A stretch of 64,000 nt of DNA from Sulfurovum sp. (GTDB taxonomy: Bacteria; Campylobacterota; Campylobacteria; Campylobacterales; Sulfurovaceae). Shown here piece after piece: positions 48,011 to 57,457 of this stretch. A model generated the notes under the pieces. The model saw only the letters and a program-made list of their open reading frames with translations, made no database searches and had not been told where the DNA came from. The stretch lies in contig JAIZOF010000001.1 of the NCBI GenBank assembly GCA_020525365.1, positions 618,421-682,420 on the forward strand, given 5' to 3'. Position 1 is the stretch's first letter. Each line of letters opens with the position of its first letter. The position numbers and the translations under genes were made by a program.

Positions 48011-49342
48011 ATGCACGAACAAATGCACTTAACAACAACATGGGTAGGAATACTCTCTTTGATTATCTTTATTGTAGGATATTACTTTATTGCTACAGAG
48101 GATAAATACCATATCAATAAAGCCAAGCCAGCACTATTAACAGGGACAGGTATCTTTATGCTCATTGGTCTCTATTTTTCAATGAATGGACTAGATGGAC
48201 ACTACCTTGAAACAAGTATCAATCATCTGATTATAGAGATTGCAGGCATATTCTTTTTTCTATTGGTGGCAATGACCTACATTGAGGCGATGATTGATCG
48301 TGGGGTTTTCTCTGCACTACGCTATAGACTGGTCTCCAAAGGTTACACCTATAAAAAGCTTTTTTGGGTAACAGGTATACTGGCATTTTTTATCTCTCCA
48401 GTTGCAGATAACTTGACTACAGCACTGATTCTTTCTACTGTATTACTGACGATTGATAACAAGAATAGACAGTTTCTTGTTCCTGGCGCTATCAATATTG
48501 TTGTTGCTGCTAATGCAGGGGGCGCATGGTCACCTTTTGGTGATATTACAACATTGATGGTATGGGTAGATGGCAAAGGGGACTTTACTGAGTTCCTCTT
48601 CCTTTTTCCCGCAGCATTCCTTGGTTGGTTTCTGACAGCTTCACTGCTTAAACGGTATGTTCCTGAAGGTGAACCCCCATTTAATACTGATGAGAAAAGA
48701 GCAGAGATTGCCGAAGGTGGTAAGCAGATTATTGGACTTTTTGCACTTACTATTGCAATGGCAGTACTTTCACATCAGGTACTACATTTGCCTGCAATGT
48801 GGGGTATGATGTTTGGTTTGGCACTGCTAAAAATGTATGTTTACTATATTAATCAAAATAGTGGCTCGACGAAGATTAATGCATTTAGTTGGATTGCCAA
48901 GATAGAAAACGATACCCTACTTTTTTTCTTTGGTATCCTTGCGGCTGTTGGTGGACTTCATTTTCTTGGGTTCCTTGAATATTTTACAGCACTTTATAAT
49001 CAATTTGGCGCAACCGTGGTAAATATTGGGGTTGGTTTCCTCTCAGCTGTGGTTGATAATGTACCAGTTATGTCTGCCGTGCTTAAAGCAGACCCCAATA
49101 TGGGCATGGATGCACAGTCACAATGGATGCTGGTAACAATGACAGCTGGGGTAGGGGGAAGCCTCATCTCTTTTGGTTCGGCAGCAGGTGTTGGTGTTAT
49201 GGGAAAAATGCACGGTATTTATACATTTGCATCTCATATGAAATATGCATGGACTGTACTGCTGGGGTATATCCTTTCTATTGTAATTTGGTATTTACAG
49301 TTTGAACTACTGCACATTGGTGCACACCATCTCGTTAAGTAG
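48011..49342 (+). CDS. nhaD: NhaD-type sodium/proton antiporter
   Basis: A 443-residue inner-membrane antiporter with about 11-12 helices. The segments FFISPVADNLTTALILSTV, NAGGAWSPFGDITTLMVW and FLSAVVDNVPVMSAVL hold the conserved aspartates, asparagines and polar breaks of the NhaD/ArsB ion-transporter superfamily. AGGAG lies five bases before the ATG. It follows nadB by 38 bases. Confidence 0.92.
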   Translation: MHEQMHLTTTWVGILSLIIFIVGYYFIATEDKYHINKAKPALLTGTGIFMLIGLYFSMNGLDGHYLETSINHLIIEIAGIFFFLLVAMTYIEAMIDRGVFSALRYRLVSKGYTYKKLFWVTGILAFFISPVADNLTTALILSTVLLTIDNKNRQFLVPGAINIVVAANAGGAWSPFGDITTLMVWVDGKGDFTEFLFLFPAAFLGWFLTASLLKRYVPEGEPPFNTDEKRAEIAEGGKQIIGLFALTIAMAVLSHQVLHLPAMWGMMFGLALLKMYVYYINQNSGSTKINAFSWIAKIENDTLLFFFGILAAVGGLHFLGFLEYFTALYNQFGATVVNIGVGFLSAVVDNVPVMSAVLKADPNMGMDAQSQWMLVTMTAGVGGSLISFGSAAGVGVMGKMHGIYTFASHMKYAWTVLLGYILSIVIWYLQFELLHIGAHHLVK

Positions 49343-49372
49343 GCACGATAAAAGAATACAAGGAAACTCCAT

Positions 49373-50914
49373 ATGAAGCAAGTACCTATTTTAGTTTTTG
49401 ATTTTGGATCACAATACACACAGCTTATTGCTAGAAAATTAAGAGAGTCTGGTGTTTATGCTGAAGTAGTTCCATATTCTGAAAATATTGAAAATATCAA
49501 AGCAAGAAATCCACAAGGAATTATCCTTTCTGGAGGTCCAGCATCAGTCTATAGTGAAGATGCCTACCATCTTGATGAAAGTATTTGGGATTTAGGGTTA
49601 CCAATTCTTGGCATCTGTTATGGGATGCAGTTGATCACACAACATTTTGGTGGTGTTGTTATTCCTGCCAATCACCATGAGTACGGGAAGGCAAAATTAT
49701 ATATTGAGAATCAAAATGCACCAATTTTTAAAAATATCAAACAGGATTCCATCGTATGGATGAGCCATGGAGATCGTGCAGAGAGGCTTCCTGAGGGCTT
49801 TAAGGTGATTGGAACAAGTGAAAACTCTCCTTATGCAGCAATTGCTGACGAGAGCCGAAATATCTACGCCTTTCAGTTTCACCCCGAAGTGCACCACTCT
49901 ACTGAGGGCATGGTGATGCTCAAAAATTTTGCTAAGTATATCTGTAATTGTGGAAGCACTTGGAATATGGGAAGTTTTGCCAAAGAGAAGATCAAGCAGA
50001 TTAGAGAGCAAGTTGGAGAAAAGAAGGTGCTCTGTGGTGTTTCTGGTGGTGTTGATTCTTCGGTTGTTGCAGCACTGCTGCATGAGGCACTCCCTAAAGA
50101 GCAACTCATCTGCGTTTTTGTTGACCAAGGGCTGTTGCGTAAAGATGAAGCAGAGCAGGTTCAAGATATGTTTAAATTGCTCGATATTCCACTTATTGCT
50201 ATTGATGCAAAAAAAGAGTTTATGGAAGTACTCGCTGGTGTAACTGATCCTGAACAAAAACGTAAGGCAATTGGAGAGAAGTTTATTGAAGTCTTTGACA
50301 AAGAGGCAAGTAAACATACTGATGTTGCTTTTCTTGCACAAGGAACACTCTATACCGATGTTATTGAATCGGTCTCCGTAAAGGGACCTTCTAAAACCAT
50401 TAAATCCCACCATAATGTTGGTGGACTTCCAGACTGGATGACTTTTGAACTGGTTGAGCCATTGCGTGAGATATTTAAAGATGAGGTACGAAAGCTAGGA
50501 CTTGAGCTAGGACTACCCAAACATATGATTGGTCGTCATCCTTTTCCTGGACCAGGACTTGCTATTCGTGTCATGGGTGAAGTGAATGAAGAAGCACTTA
50601 GATTGTTGCGTGAATCTGATGCTATCATGCAAGAAGAGCTTAGGTCTGCTGGCTATTACGATAAGGTTTGGCAGGCATTTACTGTATTGTTAAATGTGCA
50701 GTCTGTTGGTGTTATGGGTGATAATCGTACCTATGACAATACTATTTGTGTGCGTATGGTTGAATCAGTAGATGGCATGACTGCAACTTTTGCATATATC
50801 CCACATGACGTACTAGAGAGGATTAGTCGTCGTATCATTAATGAGATTAACGGGATAAACCGTGTTGTTTATGATATTAGCAGCAAGCCTCCTGCTACTA
50901 TTGAGTGGGAATAA
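49373..50914 (+). CDS. guaA: GMP synthase (glutamine-hydrolysing)
   Basis: Converts XMP to GMP. The 513-residue protein has the class I glutamine amidotransferase domain with catalytic cysteine in LGICYGMQL and the His-Glu pair in [10 protein letters not shown], the PP-loop ATP site [10 protein letters not shown], and the GMP-synthase C-terminal dimer domain ending KPPATIEWE. The last 145 bases plus about 43 bases after its stop are duplicated in inverted form at 51842-52022. Confidence 0.97.
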   Translation: MKQVPILVFDFGSQYTQLIARKLRESGVYAEVVPYSENIENIKARNPQGIILSGGPASVYSEDAYHLDESIWDLGLPILGICYGMQLITQHFGGVVIPANHHEYGKAKLYIENQNAPIFKNIKQDSIVWMSHGDRAERLPEGFKVIGTSENSPYAAIADESRNIYAFQFHPEVHHSTEGMVMLKNFAKYICNCGSTWNMGSFAKEKIKQIREQVGEKKVLCGVSGGVDSSVVAALLHEALPKEQLICVFVDQGLLRKDEAEQVQDMFKLLDIPLIAIDAKKEFMEVLAGVTDPEQKRKAIGEKFIEVFDKEASKHTDVAFLAQGTLYTDVIESVSVKGPSKTIKSHHNVGGLPDWMTFELVEPLREIFKDEVRKLGLELGLPKHMIGRHPFPGPGLAIRVMGEVNEEALRLLRESDAIMQEELRSAGYYDKVWQAFTVLLNVQSVGVMGDNRTYDNTICVRMVESVDGMTATFAYIPHDVLERISRRIINEINGINRVVYDISSKPPATIEWE

Positions 50915-50962
50915 AAAAGCAGAATCAAGACACCTATGATAGCCACAAACAAAAGAGTTAAG

Positions 50963-51193
50963 CTATAAGTCAATCATCTTTTTGATTTTGTGGACGAGAT
51001 ACAATCCTATTAAAGAAGAGAATAGGATATTAATAAAAATAAGTATTATATCTCCTGTTGTAGGCATCACAGATAGGCTCTCACCTAGTTTTGGATTGGA
51101 ATAAAGAGAGAGCAGGGTAAAGAGTTTATCTATAATGCCATACAGCACATAGACAACAATATTAAAGACAATAAAAGAGGTAAATTTAGACAT
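50963..51193 (-). CDS. Small two-helix membrane protein
   Basis: A 76-residue protein with two hydrophobic segments (about residues 8-28 and 49-68) and a basic C-terminus (KIKKMIDL). I do not recognise a family. It overlaps the end of the metal-permease remnant by 8 bases and so belongs to that operon. With the upstream genes damaged, it may be an orphan. Confidence 0.55.
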   Translation of the reverse strand: MSKFTSFIVFNIVVYVLYGIIDKLFTLLSLYSNPKLGESLSVMPTTGDIILIFINILFSSLIGLYLVHKIKKMIDL

Positions 51194-51800
51194 TTAATTT
51201 TTCCTTTCCTTTGATAAGTACCCACAATATACCAATAAGTGATACGATAAAAACAATAGTATACCCTGTAGGTAAATCATATATATACGATACAATCATA
51301 GCCAATATAATCATCGAAGATCCTATTGTCCAAGCAAAAATAAGTTTATGGAACTGTTGTTGTAATAGTGCCAGATAGGCAGGTACGATAAGCAATATAA
51401 AGACCACCAAAACCCCAGCCAATTGCACAGAAGAGGTTACTGTCAGAGAGAGTAACCCAAAAAAGAGTATCTCCTTGGCAAGACCTTGTAGTTTATTATA
51501 AAAGAGCCAGTAGAGTATAGCTACTGTACTATAGAGAAAAAAAGGTTCTATTAAGTCACTAGTGGTGGTAAATAAGATATCAGATGCTTGTAATTTATTA
51601 AACAATTCTGTACCTTCTGTAGTATTTGATAGTAAAACAATGATAGCACTAGCTCCCAAAGCATAAAGCATACCAATAAATGCCTCTATATGCTGTACTC
51701 TATAGATAGCAAAGGAGATGAGTCCTGCCCCAATGAGGGCAAAGAGTAGTGTGAAAGGAAAATTATATGTTCCCTCAAAAAAGAGTAAGCTTACTGCCAC
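51186..51800 (-). pseudogene. ZnuB-type metal ABC permease, N-terminally truncated
   Basis: The remaining 204 residues of an ABC-3 family permease for zinc or manganese. The helices and the signature-like IEAFIGMLYALGASAIIVLLS and ASDILFTT...LIEPF segments are clear. In-frame coding sequence (VNLGQFAAIGVAVSLL) continues upstream of the GTG at 51800 to about 51830, where it is cut by a stop and the inverted guaA fragment. Roughly the first 45-60 residues, including the first helix or two, are missing against the usual length of about 260. The ATPase and binding-protein genes are absent. Confidence 0.75.
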
Positions 51801-51841
51801 ACCAATGGCTGCAAATTGTCCTAGGTTGACTTATGAAAACG

Positions 51842-52022
51842 CTCTTTTGTTTGTGGCTATCATAGATGTCTTGATTCTACTTTTTTTATTCCCCACTCAA
51901 TAGTAGCAGGAGGCTTGCTGCTAATATCATAAACATACAGTTTATCCCGTCATCATTAATGATACGACATTAATCCTCTCTGGTACGTCATGGGATATGC
52001 AAAAGTTGCAGTCATGCCATCT
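51842..52022 (-). pseudogene. Inverted, decayed copy of the guaA 3' end
   Basis: This stretch matches, in inverted orientation, guaA 50770-50914 plus 43 bases after the guaA stop (to 50957). Matching runs include gactgcaacttttgcatat and gatattagcagcaagcctcc. Small deletions and substitutions interrupt the frame. It sits exactly between the truncated signal-peptide gene and the truncated metal permease. Confidence 0.88.
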
Positions 52023-52128
52023 TGTCATGTGAAGTATGTTTATCATGATGTATATGCGATGCTTGTAAAAATGAAGAGAGTAGATAGATAAGGAGTATTG
52101 TGTATAAGAAGTATTTTTTGAAGTACAC
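52012..52128 (-). pseudogene. 5' stub of a His-rich exported protein
   Basis: A GTG start at 52128 follows a strong AGGAGGAATT site. The 38 codons encode a signal peptide (KKYFLYTILLIYLLSSFLQA) and then a His/Asp-rich start (SHIHHDKHTSHDK), typical of periplasmic zinc-handling proteins. The frame ends in a stop right where the inverted guaA copy begins. The original gene evidently ran on and was probably the first gene of a zinc-uptake operon with the truncated permease. The stub keeps only the leader. Confidence 0.6.
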
Positions 52129-52287
52129 AATTCCTCCTTTTTAAGATGCATTATAGCATATGAAAATAAATAATTTTTTATATTATTTAGTCAATATGAC
52201 TAAACTTTCTTTCAAAAAAACTTGAAATATTTCTCAAAATATACTATAATATCCAAAATATTTTTTATAGATACAGGAGAAACTATT

Positions 52288-54150
52288 ATGGCTAAACATC
52301 AATTTCAAACAGAGATAGGGCAGCTACTCAAGCTTATGACACACTCACTCTATTCGAATAAAGAAATTTTTCTAAGAGAACTCATTTCTAATGGGAGTGA
52401 TGCCATTGATAAGTTTAACTACTTAAAGTTAACTGATGAGCGCTTCAAAGATACAGAGTGGTCAGGAGAAATATTTATTAAGCTAGATAAAGAAGATAGC
52501 TCTTTGACTATTGGAGATAATGGTATCGGCATGAATGAGTCTGACCTCATGGAGAATCTTGGTACTATTGCTAAGTCCGGTACCAAAGCATTTATGGAAC
52601 AGATGACTGGAGATACCAAAAAGGACTCCAACCTTATTGGGCAATTTGGAGTTGGATTTTATTCAGTTTTTATGGTAGCAGAACATATTGATGTCATTTC
52701 TAAAAAAGCAGGTGAAGAGCAGGCATACAAATTTTCAACGGATGGGACAGGCGAGTATGAGATAAAGGCTGTAACCAAAGAGTCTCATGGTACGGTGATT
52801 TATATTAAACTTAAAGAGGATGAGAAAGAGTTTCTTGACAAGTGGCGTACTGAAGAGGTAGTCAAAAAGTACTCCAATCATATTGCTTATCCTATTATGC
52901 TTAATTATGAAGATACTGAGTTTGAAGGTGAAGGAGAAGAGAAAAAAGAGAAGAAGGTACACAAAAAAGAACAGATTAATGCTGCTACTGCCTTGTGGAC
53001 ATTACCAAAAAGTGAACTTAAAGAGAAGGACTATATTGAGTTCTATAAGACTATCTCACATGACAGTGAAGATCCACTGTTTTATCTGCATAATAAAGTA
53101 GAGGGTGCTAATGAATTTACAACACTCTTTTGTATTCCACACACTGCACCAATGGACATGTACCGTGCAGACTACCAGTCTGGAGTTAAACTCTATGTTA
53201 AACGTGTTTTTATTACCGATGATGACAAAGAGTTGTTGCCACCATATTTAAGATTTGTACGTGGAATTATTGATAGTGAGGATTTGCCATTAAATGTTAG
53301 TCGTGAGATTTTACAGGAGAATCGTATTTTGGCAAACATTAAACAAAACTCGGTCAAGAAAATTCTTTCTGGTATTAAGAAGCTTGACAATGAGAAATTT
53401 GATCGTTTTATTTCACAGTACAATAGAGTCATTAAAGAAGGCATCTATACTGACTTTACCAATAAAGAACTACTGCTTGATATTGTTCGCTATAAGAGTT
53501 CTAATGAAGAGGGCATGGTCTCTCTTGCAGACTATATTTCTAGAGGAAATAGTGAAAAAAAAGAGATCTACTACATTGTTGGAGAAGATGAGAAGATACT
53601 TAGAAACTCTCCGCTACTTGAGGCGTATAAAAAAGCTAATATAGAAGTACTCATTATGGATGACCGTGAAGTTGATACTATTGTTACACCGATGATTGGT
53701 CAGTACAAAGAGTGGACACTGAAGGATATTACAACGATTGAAGCACCTGATTCTCGTACAGAGGAAGAGAAAAAAGAGGTTGAAGAGGAGTTTAAGACAC
53801 TGGTTGAAAAGCTCAAAGAGACACTTGGCGATGAGGTCAAAGAGGTAAAGATTTCAACACGTCTAACGGAATCTCCAAGTTGTGTAGTCAAAGATAGTTC
53901 TGATCCAATGGCAGGAATGGCAGCAATGTTTGCACAAATGGGACAGGAGATACCAGAGACCCCACTCATCCTTGAAATTAACCCTGACCATAAGATGATT
54001 AAGAAACTTGAGAACATTAAAGACAATACAACTTTTTCTGATATAGCATGGTTACTGCTTGATACTGCAAAACTCTCTGAAGGACTTGAACCTAAAGACA
54101 AAACAGCCTTTTCGCAACGTATTGCTAAACTAGCAATCAAGGCAATTTAG
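52288..54150 (+). CDS. htpG: HtpG (Hsp90) chaperone
   Basis: A 620-residue bacterial Hsp90. The N-terminal ATPase has FLRELISNGSDAIDKF, DNGIGM, GTIAKSGTKAF and GQFGVGFYS; the middle domain has LPLNVSREILQENRIL; the C-terminal dimer domain follows. The start at 52288 has AGGAGAAACTATT before it; a longer frame from 52222 has no ribosome-binding site. The region upstream is A+T-rich with a TATAAT-like -10 near 52247. Confidence 0.97.
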   Translation: MAKHQFQTEIGQLLKLMTHSLYSNKEIFLRELISNGSDAIDKFNYLKLTDERFKDTEWSGEIFIKLDKEDSSLTIGDNGIGMNESDLMENLGTIAKSGTKAFMEQMTGDTKKDSNLIGQFGVGFYSVFMVAEHIDVISKKAGEEQAYKFSTDGTGEYEIKAVTKESHGTVIYIKLKEDEKEFLDKWRTEEVVKKYSNHIAYPIMLNYEDTEFEGEGEEKKEKKVHKKEQINAATALWTLPKSELKEKDYIEFYKTISHDSEDPLFYLHNKVEGANEFTTLFCIPHTAPMDMYRADYQSGVKLYVKRVFITDDDKELLPPYLRFVRGIIDSEDLPLNVSREILQENRILANIKQNSVKKILSGIKKLDNEKFDRFISQYNRVIKEGIYTDFTNKELLLDIVRYKSSNEEGMVSLADYISRGNSEKKEIYYIVGEDEKILRNSPLLEAYKKANIEVLIMDDREVDTIVTPMIGQYKEWTLKDITTIEAPDSRTEEEKKEVEEEFKTLVEKLKETLGDEVKEVKISTRLTESPSCVVKDSSDPMAGMAAMFAQMGQEIPETPLILEINPDHKMIKKLENIKDNTTFSDIAWLLLDTAKLSEGLEPKDKTAFSQRIAKLAIKAI

Positions 54151-54152
54151 CA

Positions 54153-54169
54153 TTGGGCTTGTAGCCCAA
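54153..54169 (+). terminator. Hairpin after htpG
   Basis: TTGGGC-TTGTA-GCCCAA forms a perfect six-base-pair stem three bases after the htpG stop, followed by a short CTTTAT. It is a weak intrinsic terminator. TATAAT at 54178-54183, just beyond, could start the next transcript. Confidence 0.6.
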
Positions 54170-54221
54170 CTTTATGCTATAATCTTTCTAAAATCCTATT
54201 TTTAATCTATCAGGAATTGCC

Positions 54222-55169
54222 TTGAATCAACAACCCATGTCACCACAAAAAAAAGCAACAGTCATCTCCACCTCTGTTGCCGCACTGCTTGTTTTTGTTA
54301 AGTTGATGATTGGAATTGCTAGTGGTTCGGTCGCAGTGCTTGCATCTGCTATTGATTCCCTACTCGATATGGGGGTTTCTATCTTCAATTTCTTTGCGAT
54401 TAAAAAAACTGAAGAGGCACCTAACGAGGAGTATCACTATGGAAAAGGAAAAATACAAGCAATTGCTGGAGTGATAGAGGGAACTATCATTACTATATCG
54501 GGACTTTACATTATTTATGTTGCTATTGAGAAACTAATGCATCATAAGGAGACCATACTGTTGGTACCATCTATTGTTGCTATGGTGGTTTCTATTGTAA
54601 TGACTTGGCTCTTAGTCCGCTACCTGCTTGATGTTGCAAAAGAGACAGATAATATTGTTATTAAAGCAGATGCGCTACACTACAAAACAGATCTTTGGAG
54701 CAATGCGGCAGTACTGATTGCACTGGTACTTGTATCTATAACAGGAATTGATACTATTGATGCAGTTTTTGGTACGGGTATTGGACTCTATATTATCTAT
54801 TCGGCATATGAGATTATTGTTGAAGGGGTTGGTATTTTACTTGATAAAGCACTTGATAGTAACACAATAGCTAAAATTGATGAGATTATTTCCAATCATC
54901 CAGAGGTGACAAGTTATCATTGGTTACGTACCCGTACAGATGGCTCAACTAATTTTGTGGAGTTTCATATGGTGCTTCGTCCAAATATGCTACTGCTTGA
55001 GGCACACCGTATTGCTGATGAGGTTGAAGAGAAGATTATGCCACTTGATTCCAATAAACGTTGGGTCATTACTCCACACTTTGATCCATATGATGATGAA
55101 GATATGAATGAAGCAATGTTGCACGGTAAACCGCTTGTTGATTTGGAAAAAATAAAAAAAGATGACTAA
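54222..55169 (+). CDS. Cation diffusion facilitator (FieF-like) metal efflux transporter
   Basis: A 315-residue CDF family transporter that exchanges Zn2+/Fe2+ for protons. It has six helices; the metal site is formed by DSLLD (helix 2) and HYKTD (helix 5), the DD-HD pattern of FieF. A cytoplasmic C-terminal domain (HWLRTRTDGSTNFVEFHMVL, AHRIADEVEEKI) follows. The start is TTG with AGGA six bases before it; ATG 54237 is an alternative. Its stop overlaps the hemD start by eight bases. Confidence 0.9.
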   Translation: MNQQPMSPQKKATVISTSVAALLVFVKLMIGIASGSVAVLASAIDSLLDMGVSIFNFFAIKKTEEAPNEEYHYGKGKIQAIAGVIEGTIITISGLYIIYVAIEKLMHHKETILLVPSIVAMVVSIVMTWLLVRYLLDVAKETDNIVIKADALHYKTDLWSNAAVLIALVLVSITGIDTIDAVFGTGIGLYIIYSAYEIIVEGVGILLDKALDSNTIAKIDEIISNHPEVTSYHWLRTRTDGSTNFVEFHMVLRPNMLLLEAHRIADEVEEKIMPLDSNKRWVITPHFDPYDDEDMNEAMLHGKPLVDLEKIKKDD

Positions 55170-55800
55170 GCGACCAATCTATTTATTGTCACCTACACCC
55201 AAAGAGGGAATAATTTCATTACCCATGATCAGCTTTAAAACCGTAGCTGAATATCTGGACTTTAATGATGCTGATACACTCATATTTACTTCCAAACAGG
55301 CAGTAAAGACGGTAGATATGATTGATAAACGATGGAAAGATTATCCTTGTATTGCTATTGGTAGCGCAACCAAAGTACAGATTGAAGTACTTGGTGGAGA
55401 GGTTATCTATTGTCCGAAAAATTTTTATGGTGAGATGCTTAGCCAAGATATTGCTACATTTCTCAAGGAACGAAAGATGCTCTACTTTCGTCCCAAAAAG
55501 GTCTCTTTTGATACCAAAACCTATTTACAAAAAAAGGGGATTAGCCTGAAAGAACAGATTGTCTACGAGACATCGTGTTGTATGTATGGTTTGAAAGAGA
55601 TGCCAGAAAAAAAGGCAATTATTATCTTTACTTCTCCCTCAACAATCCATTGCTTTTTTAGAAACTTCAATTGGGATGAAAGTTTTACAGCAGTGGTCAT
55701 TGGGGAGTCTACTAGAGTCCATCTTCCCAAGGAGGTGAAATACGTGGTAGCAGACCGCCCACTTATCATGTCTTGTATCGAAAAAGCACAATTACTTTAG
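55162..55800 (+). CDS. hemD: Uroporphyrinogen-III synthase
   Basis: Cyclises hydroxymethylbilane to uroporphyrinogen III. The family is very divergent, but the 212-residue length, the FTSKQAV segment, IAIGSATKVQIE, YFRPKKVS, and IIIFTSPSTIHCFFRNF with later VVIGESTRVH fit HemD well. It overlaps the CDF gene by eight bases. hemE lies 43 kb away, so the haem genes are scattered. Confidence 0.82.
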   Translation: MTKRPIYLLSPTPKEGIISLPMISFKTVAEYLDFNDADTLIFTSKQAVKTVDMIDKRWKDYPCIAIGSATKVQIEVLGGEVIYCPKNFYGEMLSQDIATFLKERKMLYFRPKKVSFDTKTYLQKKGISLKEQIVYETSCCMYGLKEMPEKKAIIIFTSPSTIHCFFRNFNWDESFTAVVIGESTRVHLPKEVKYVVADRPLIMSCIEKAQLL

Positions 55801-55834
55801 GGCACTTCTAACTCTAAATAGGTTATAATTTATC

Positions 55835-56071
55835 AGCCTAGATGGTTCGACTACTGTAATATGGGGTCCAACATTTACTATTTGCAGGATATGTGGCAAG
55901 TGTGGTGTGTGGGTACTTCTGTTTGAGCATGGAAACATGTAAGGATTTTCCCCCTAAAGCGCTTCCCTCTCCCGCACCGTTGGCTTATTAGGGCCGACTT
56001 TATGCAGAACGGCTATCTGGGTAGCTTACTGGCGATGGTTTTTGCACGCATAGGCTTTCCAAAAGCTTTTT
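55835..56071 (+). ncRNA. Candidate structured RNA upstream of purD (6S RNA-like)
   Basis: A stretch of about 235 bases without an ORF is bounded by TATAAT at 55824-55829 and an intrinsic terminator at 56052-56071. AGCCTA (55835-55840) can pair with TAGGCT (56051-56056), closing the molecule. A GAAA-capped hairpin (GCATGGAAACATGT, 55927-55940) lies close to the middle, and GGTGTG can pair with CGCACC around it. A second stem, GTTGGC/GCCGAC, lies on the 3' side. A long rod with size near 200 and location before purD suits 6S RNA, but I cannot run a covariance search. RNase P and tmRNA signatures are absent. Confidence 0.5.
56052..56071 (+). terminator. Intrinsic terminator of the structured RNA
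   Basis: The stem GCTTT/AAAGC with loop CCA is extended by G-T and A-T pairs on its outside, and is followed directly by TTTTT. It lies about 110 bases before purD, so it ends the upstream transcript. Confidence 0.7.
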
Positions 56072-56180
56072 AAATAAACAAAAATAAGTTTGTCTTTAAG
56101 CCTTTTGAAAACCCTCTACGCACAAATGCTATCACTTTAGGTTACATTTAGAAAATATCTCATAAATTCTGGAGAAAAGA

Positions 56181-57449
56181 ATGAAAATACTGATTATAGG
56201 CAGTGGTGGGCGTGAATATTCTATTGGATTAGCACTAAGTAAAGATGAGAATGTAGAAAAACTTTGGTTTTCACCAGGTAATGGTGCAACAGATAAACTA
56301 GGAGAGAACCTTGTTGCTGTAGACTTTAATGCACTAGCAGACTTTGTTGAGGACAATGATATCGATTTGACTATTGTTGGGCCAGAGGCACCGCTTGTAG
56401 AAGGAATTGTTGATATTTTTAAAATAAGAGGACTGACTATTTTTGGTCCTACTGCCAAAGCAGCACAACTAGAGGGCTCTAAGGTATTTATGAAAAACTT
56501 CTTGGCACGACATAATGTTCCTACAGCACGCTATATCGAAACTTCATCACTAGAAGAGGCATATAGGTTTATCGGTATACTACAAGTACCCATTGTTATC
56601 AAAGCAGATGGGCTTTGTGGTGGTAAGGGGGTCATTATTGCCAAGACACATGATGAGGCAAAAAAAGTGGCTGGAGAGATGCTTTCAGGCAACTCTTTTG
56701 GTGAAGCAGGAACAGCCATTGTAGTTGAAGAGTTTCTTGATGGTTATGAGCTTTCTGTATTTGCTATTTGTGATGGGAAGGACTATATAGTCCTTCCTGC
56801 TGCACAAGATCACAAGCGTTTGCTTAACGATGACGAGGGGCCCAATACGGGAGGAATGGGTGCTTATGCACCAACGCCATTGGTTAATGATAAGATTTAC
56901 CACAAGCTTGATGAGCGTGTCATTAAGCCAACCCTTAAAGGAATGGAAGAGGAGGGAATGCCATTTACTGGTGTACTCTTCATTGGTGTGATGGTTGTTA
57001 AAGGTGAGCCTATTATTCTTGAGTATAATGTACGTTTTGGTGATCCTGAATGTGAAGTGTTAATGCCATTGCTTAAATCACCCGCAAGTGAGCTTTTTTA
57101 TAAGGCTGCTACGGGTGATCTTAAAAATATTAAAATTGAATTTAAAGATCAGTATGCAGTTGGTGTAGTAATGGCAAGTAAAGATTACCCTTACAAAAAT
57201 TCTCCATTGGTAGAGATTATTATTGATGAGGTTCATCATGAAGAACTAAAAGAGAATACACATATCTCTTTTGCTGGGGTAAGTCGTGGTGAGGATGGAA
57301 AACTCTATGCTTCTGGTGGACGAGTACTTGTCTGTGTAGGGCTTGGTTGCAGTATTAAAGAGGCAAGAGATCATGCATATATGTTAGTAGGGCAAGTACA
57401 TTTTTCTGGAAAACAGTGCCGTACTGATATTGCCTATCAGGTATTGTAG
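56181..57449 (+). CDS. purD: Phosphoribosylamine-glycine ligase
   Basis: The GAR synthetase of purine synthesis. The 422-residue ATP-grasp enzyme has the N-terminal ILIIGSGGREYSI, the GADGLCGGKGV-type ATP loop (IKADGLCGGKGVI), and LEYNVRFGDPECEVLMPLL, all family signatures. The ribosome-binding site is GGAGAAAAG. It starts a run of closely spaced genes continuing through pnp. Confidence 0.97.
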   Translation: MKILIIGSGGREYSIGLALSKDENVEKLWFSPGNGATDKLGENLVAVDFNALADFVEDNDIDLTIVGPEAPLVEGIVDIFKIRGLTIFGPTAKAAQLEGSKVFMKNFLARHNVPTARYIETSSLEEAYRFIGILQVPIVIKADGLCGGKGVIIAKTHDEAKKVAGEMLSGNSFGEAGTAIVVEEFLDGYELSVFAICDGKDYIVLPAAQDHKRLLNDDEGPNTGGMGAYAPTPLVNDKIYHKLDERVIKPTLKGMEEEGMPFTGVLFIGVMVVKGEPIILEYNVRFGDPECEVLMPLLKSPASELFYKAATGDLKNIKIEFKDQYAVGVVMASKDYPYKNSPLVEIIIDEVHHEELKENTHISFAGVSRGEDGKLYASGGRVLVCVGLGCSIKEARDHAYMLVGQVHFSGKQCRTDIAYQVL

Positions 57450-57457
57450 GATATGTC

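Noticed and set aside
49697..50413. A 238-codon open frame antisense to guaA
   Set aside because: Shadow of a clear gene on the other strand with no recognisable domain.
50770..52022. The inverted repeats flanking the metal permease as ends of a transposon
   Set aside because: The arms are guaA coding sequence plus its downstream flank, there is no transposase between them, and one arm is clearly a decayed copy.
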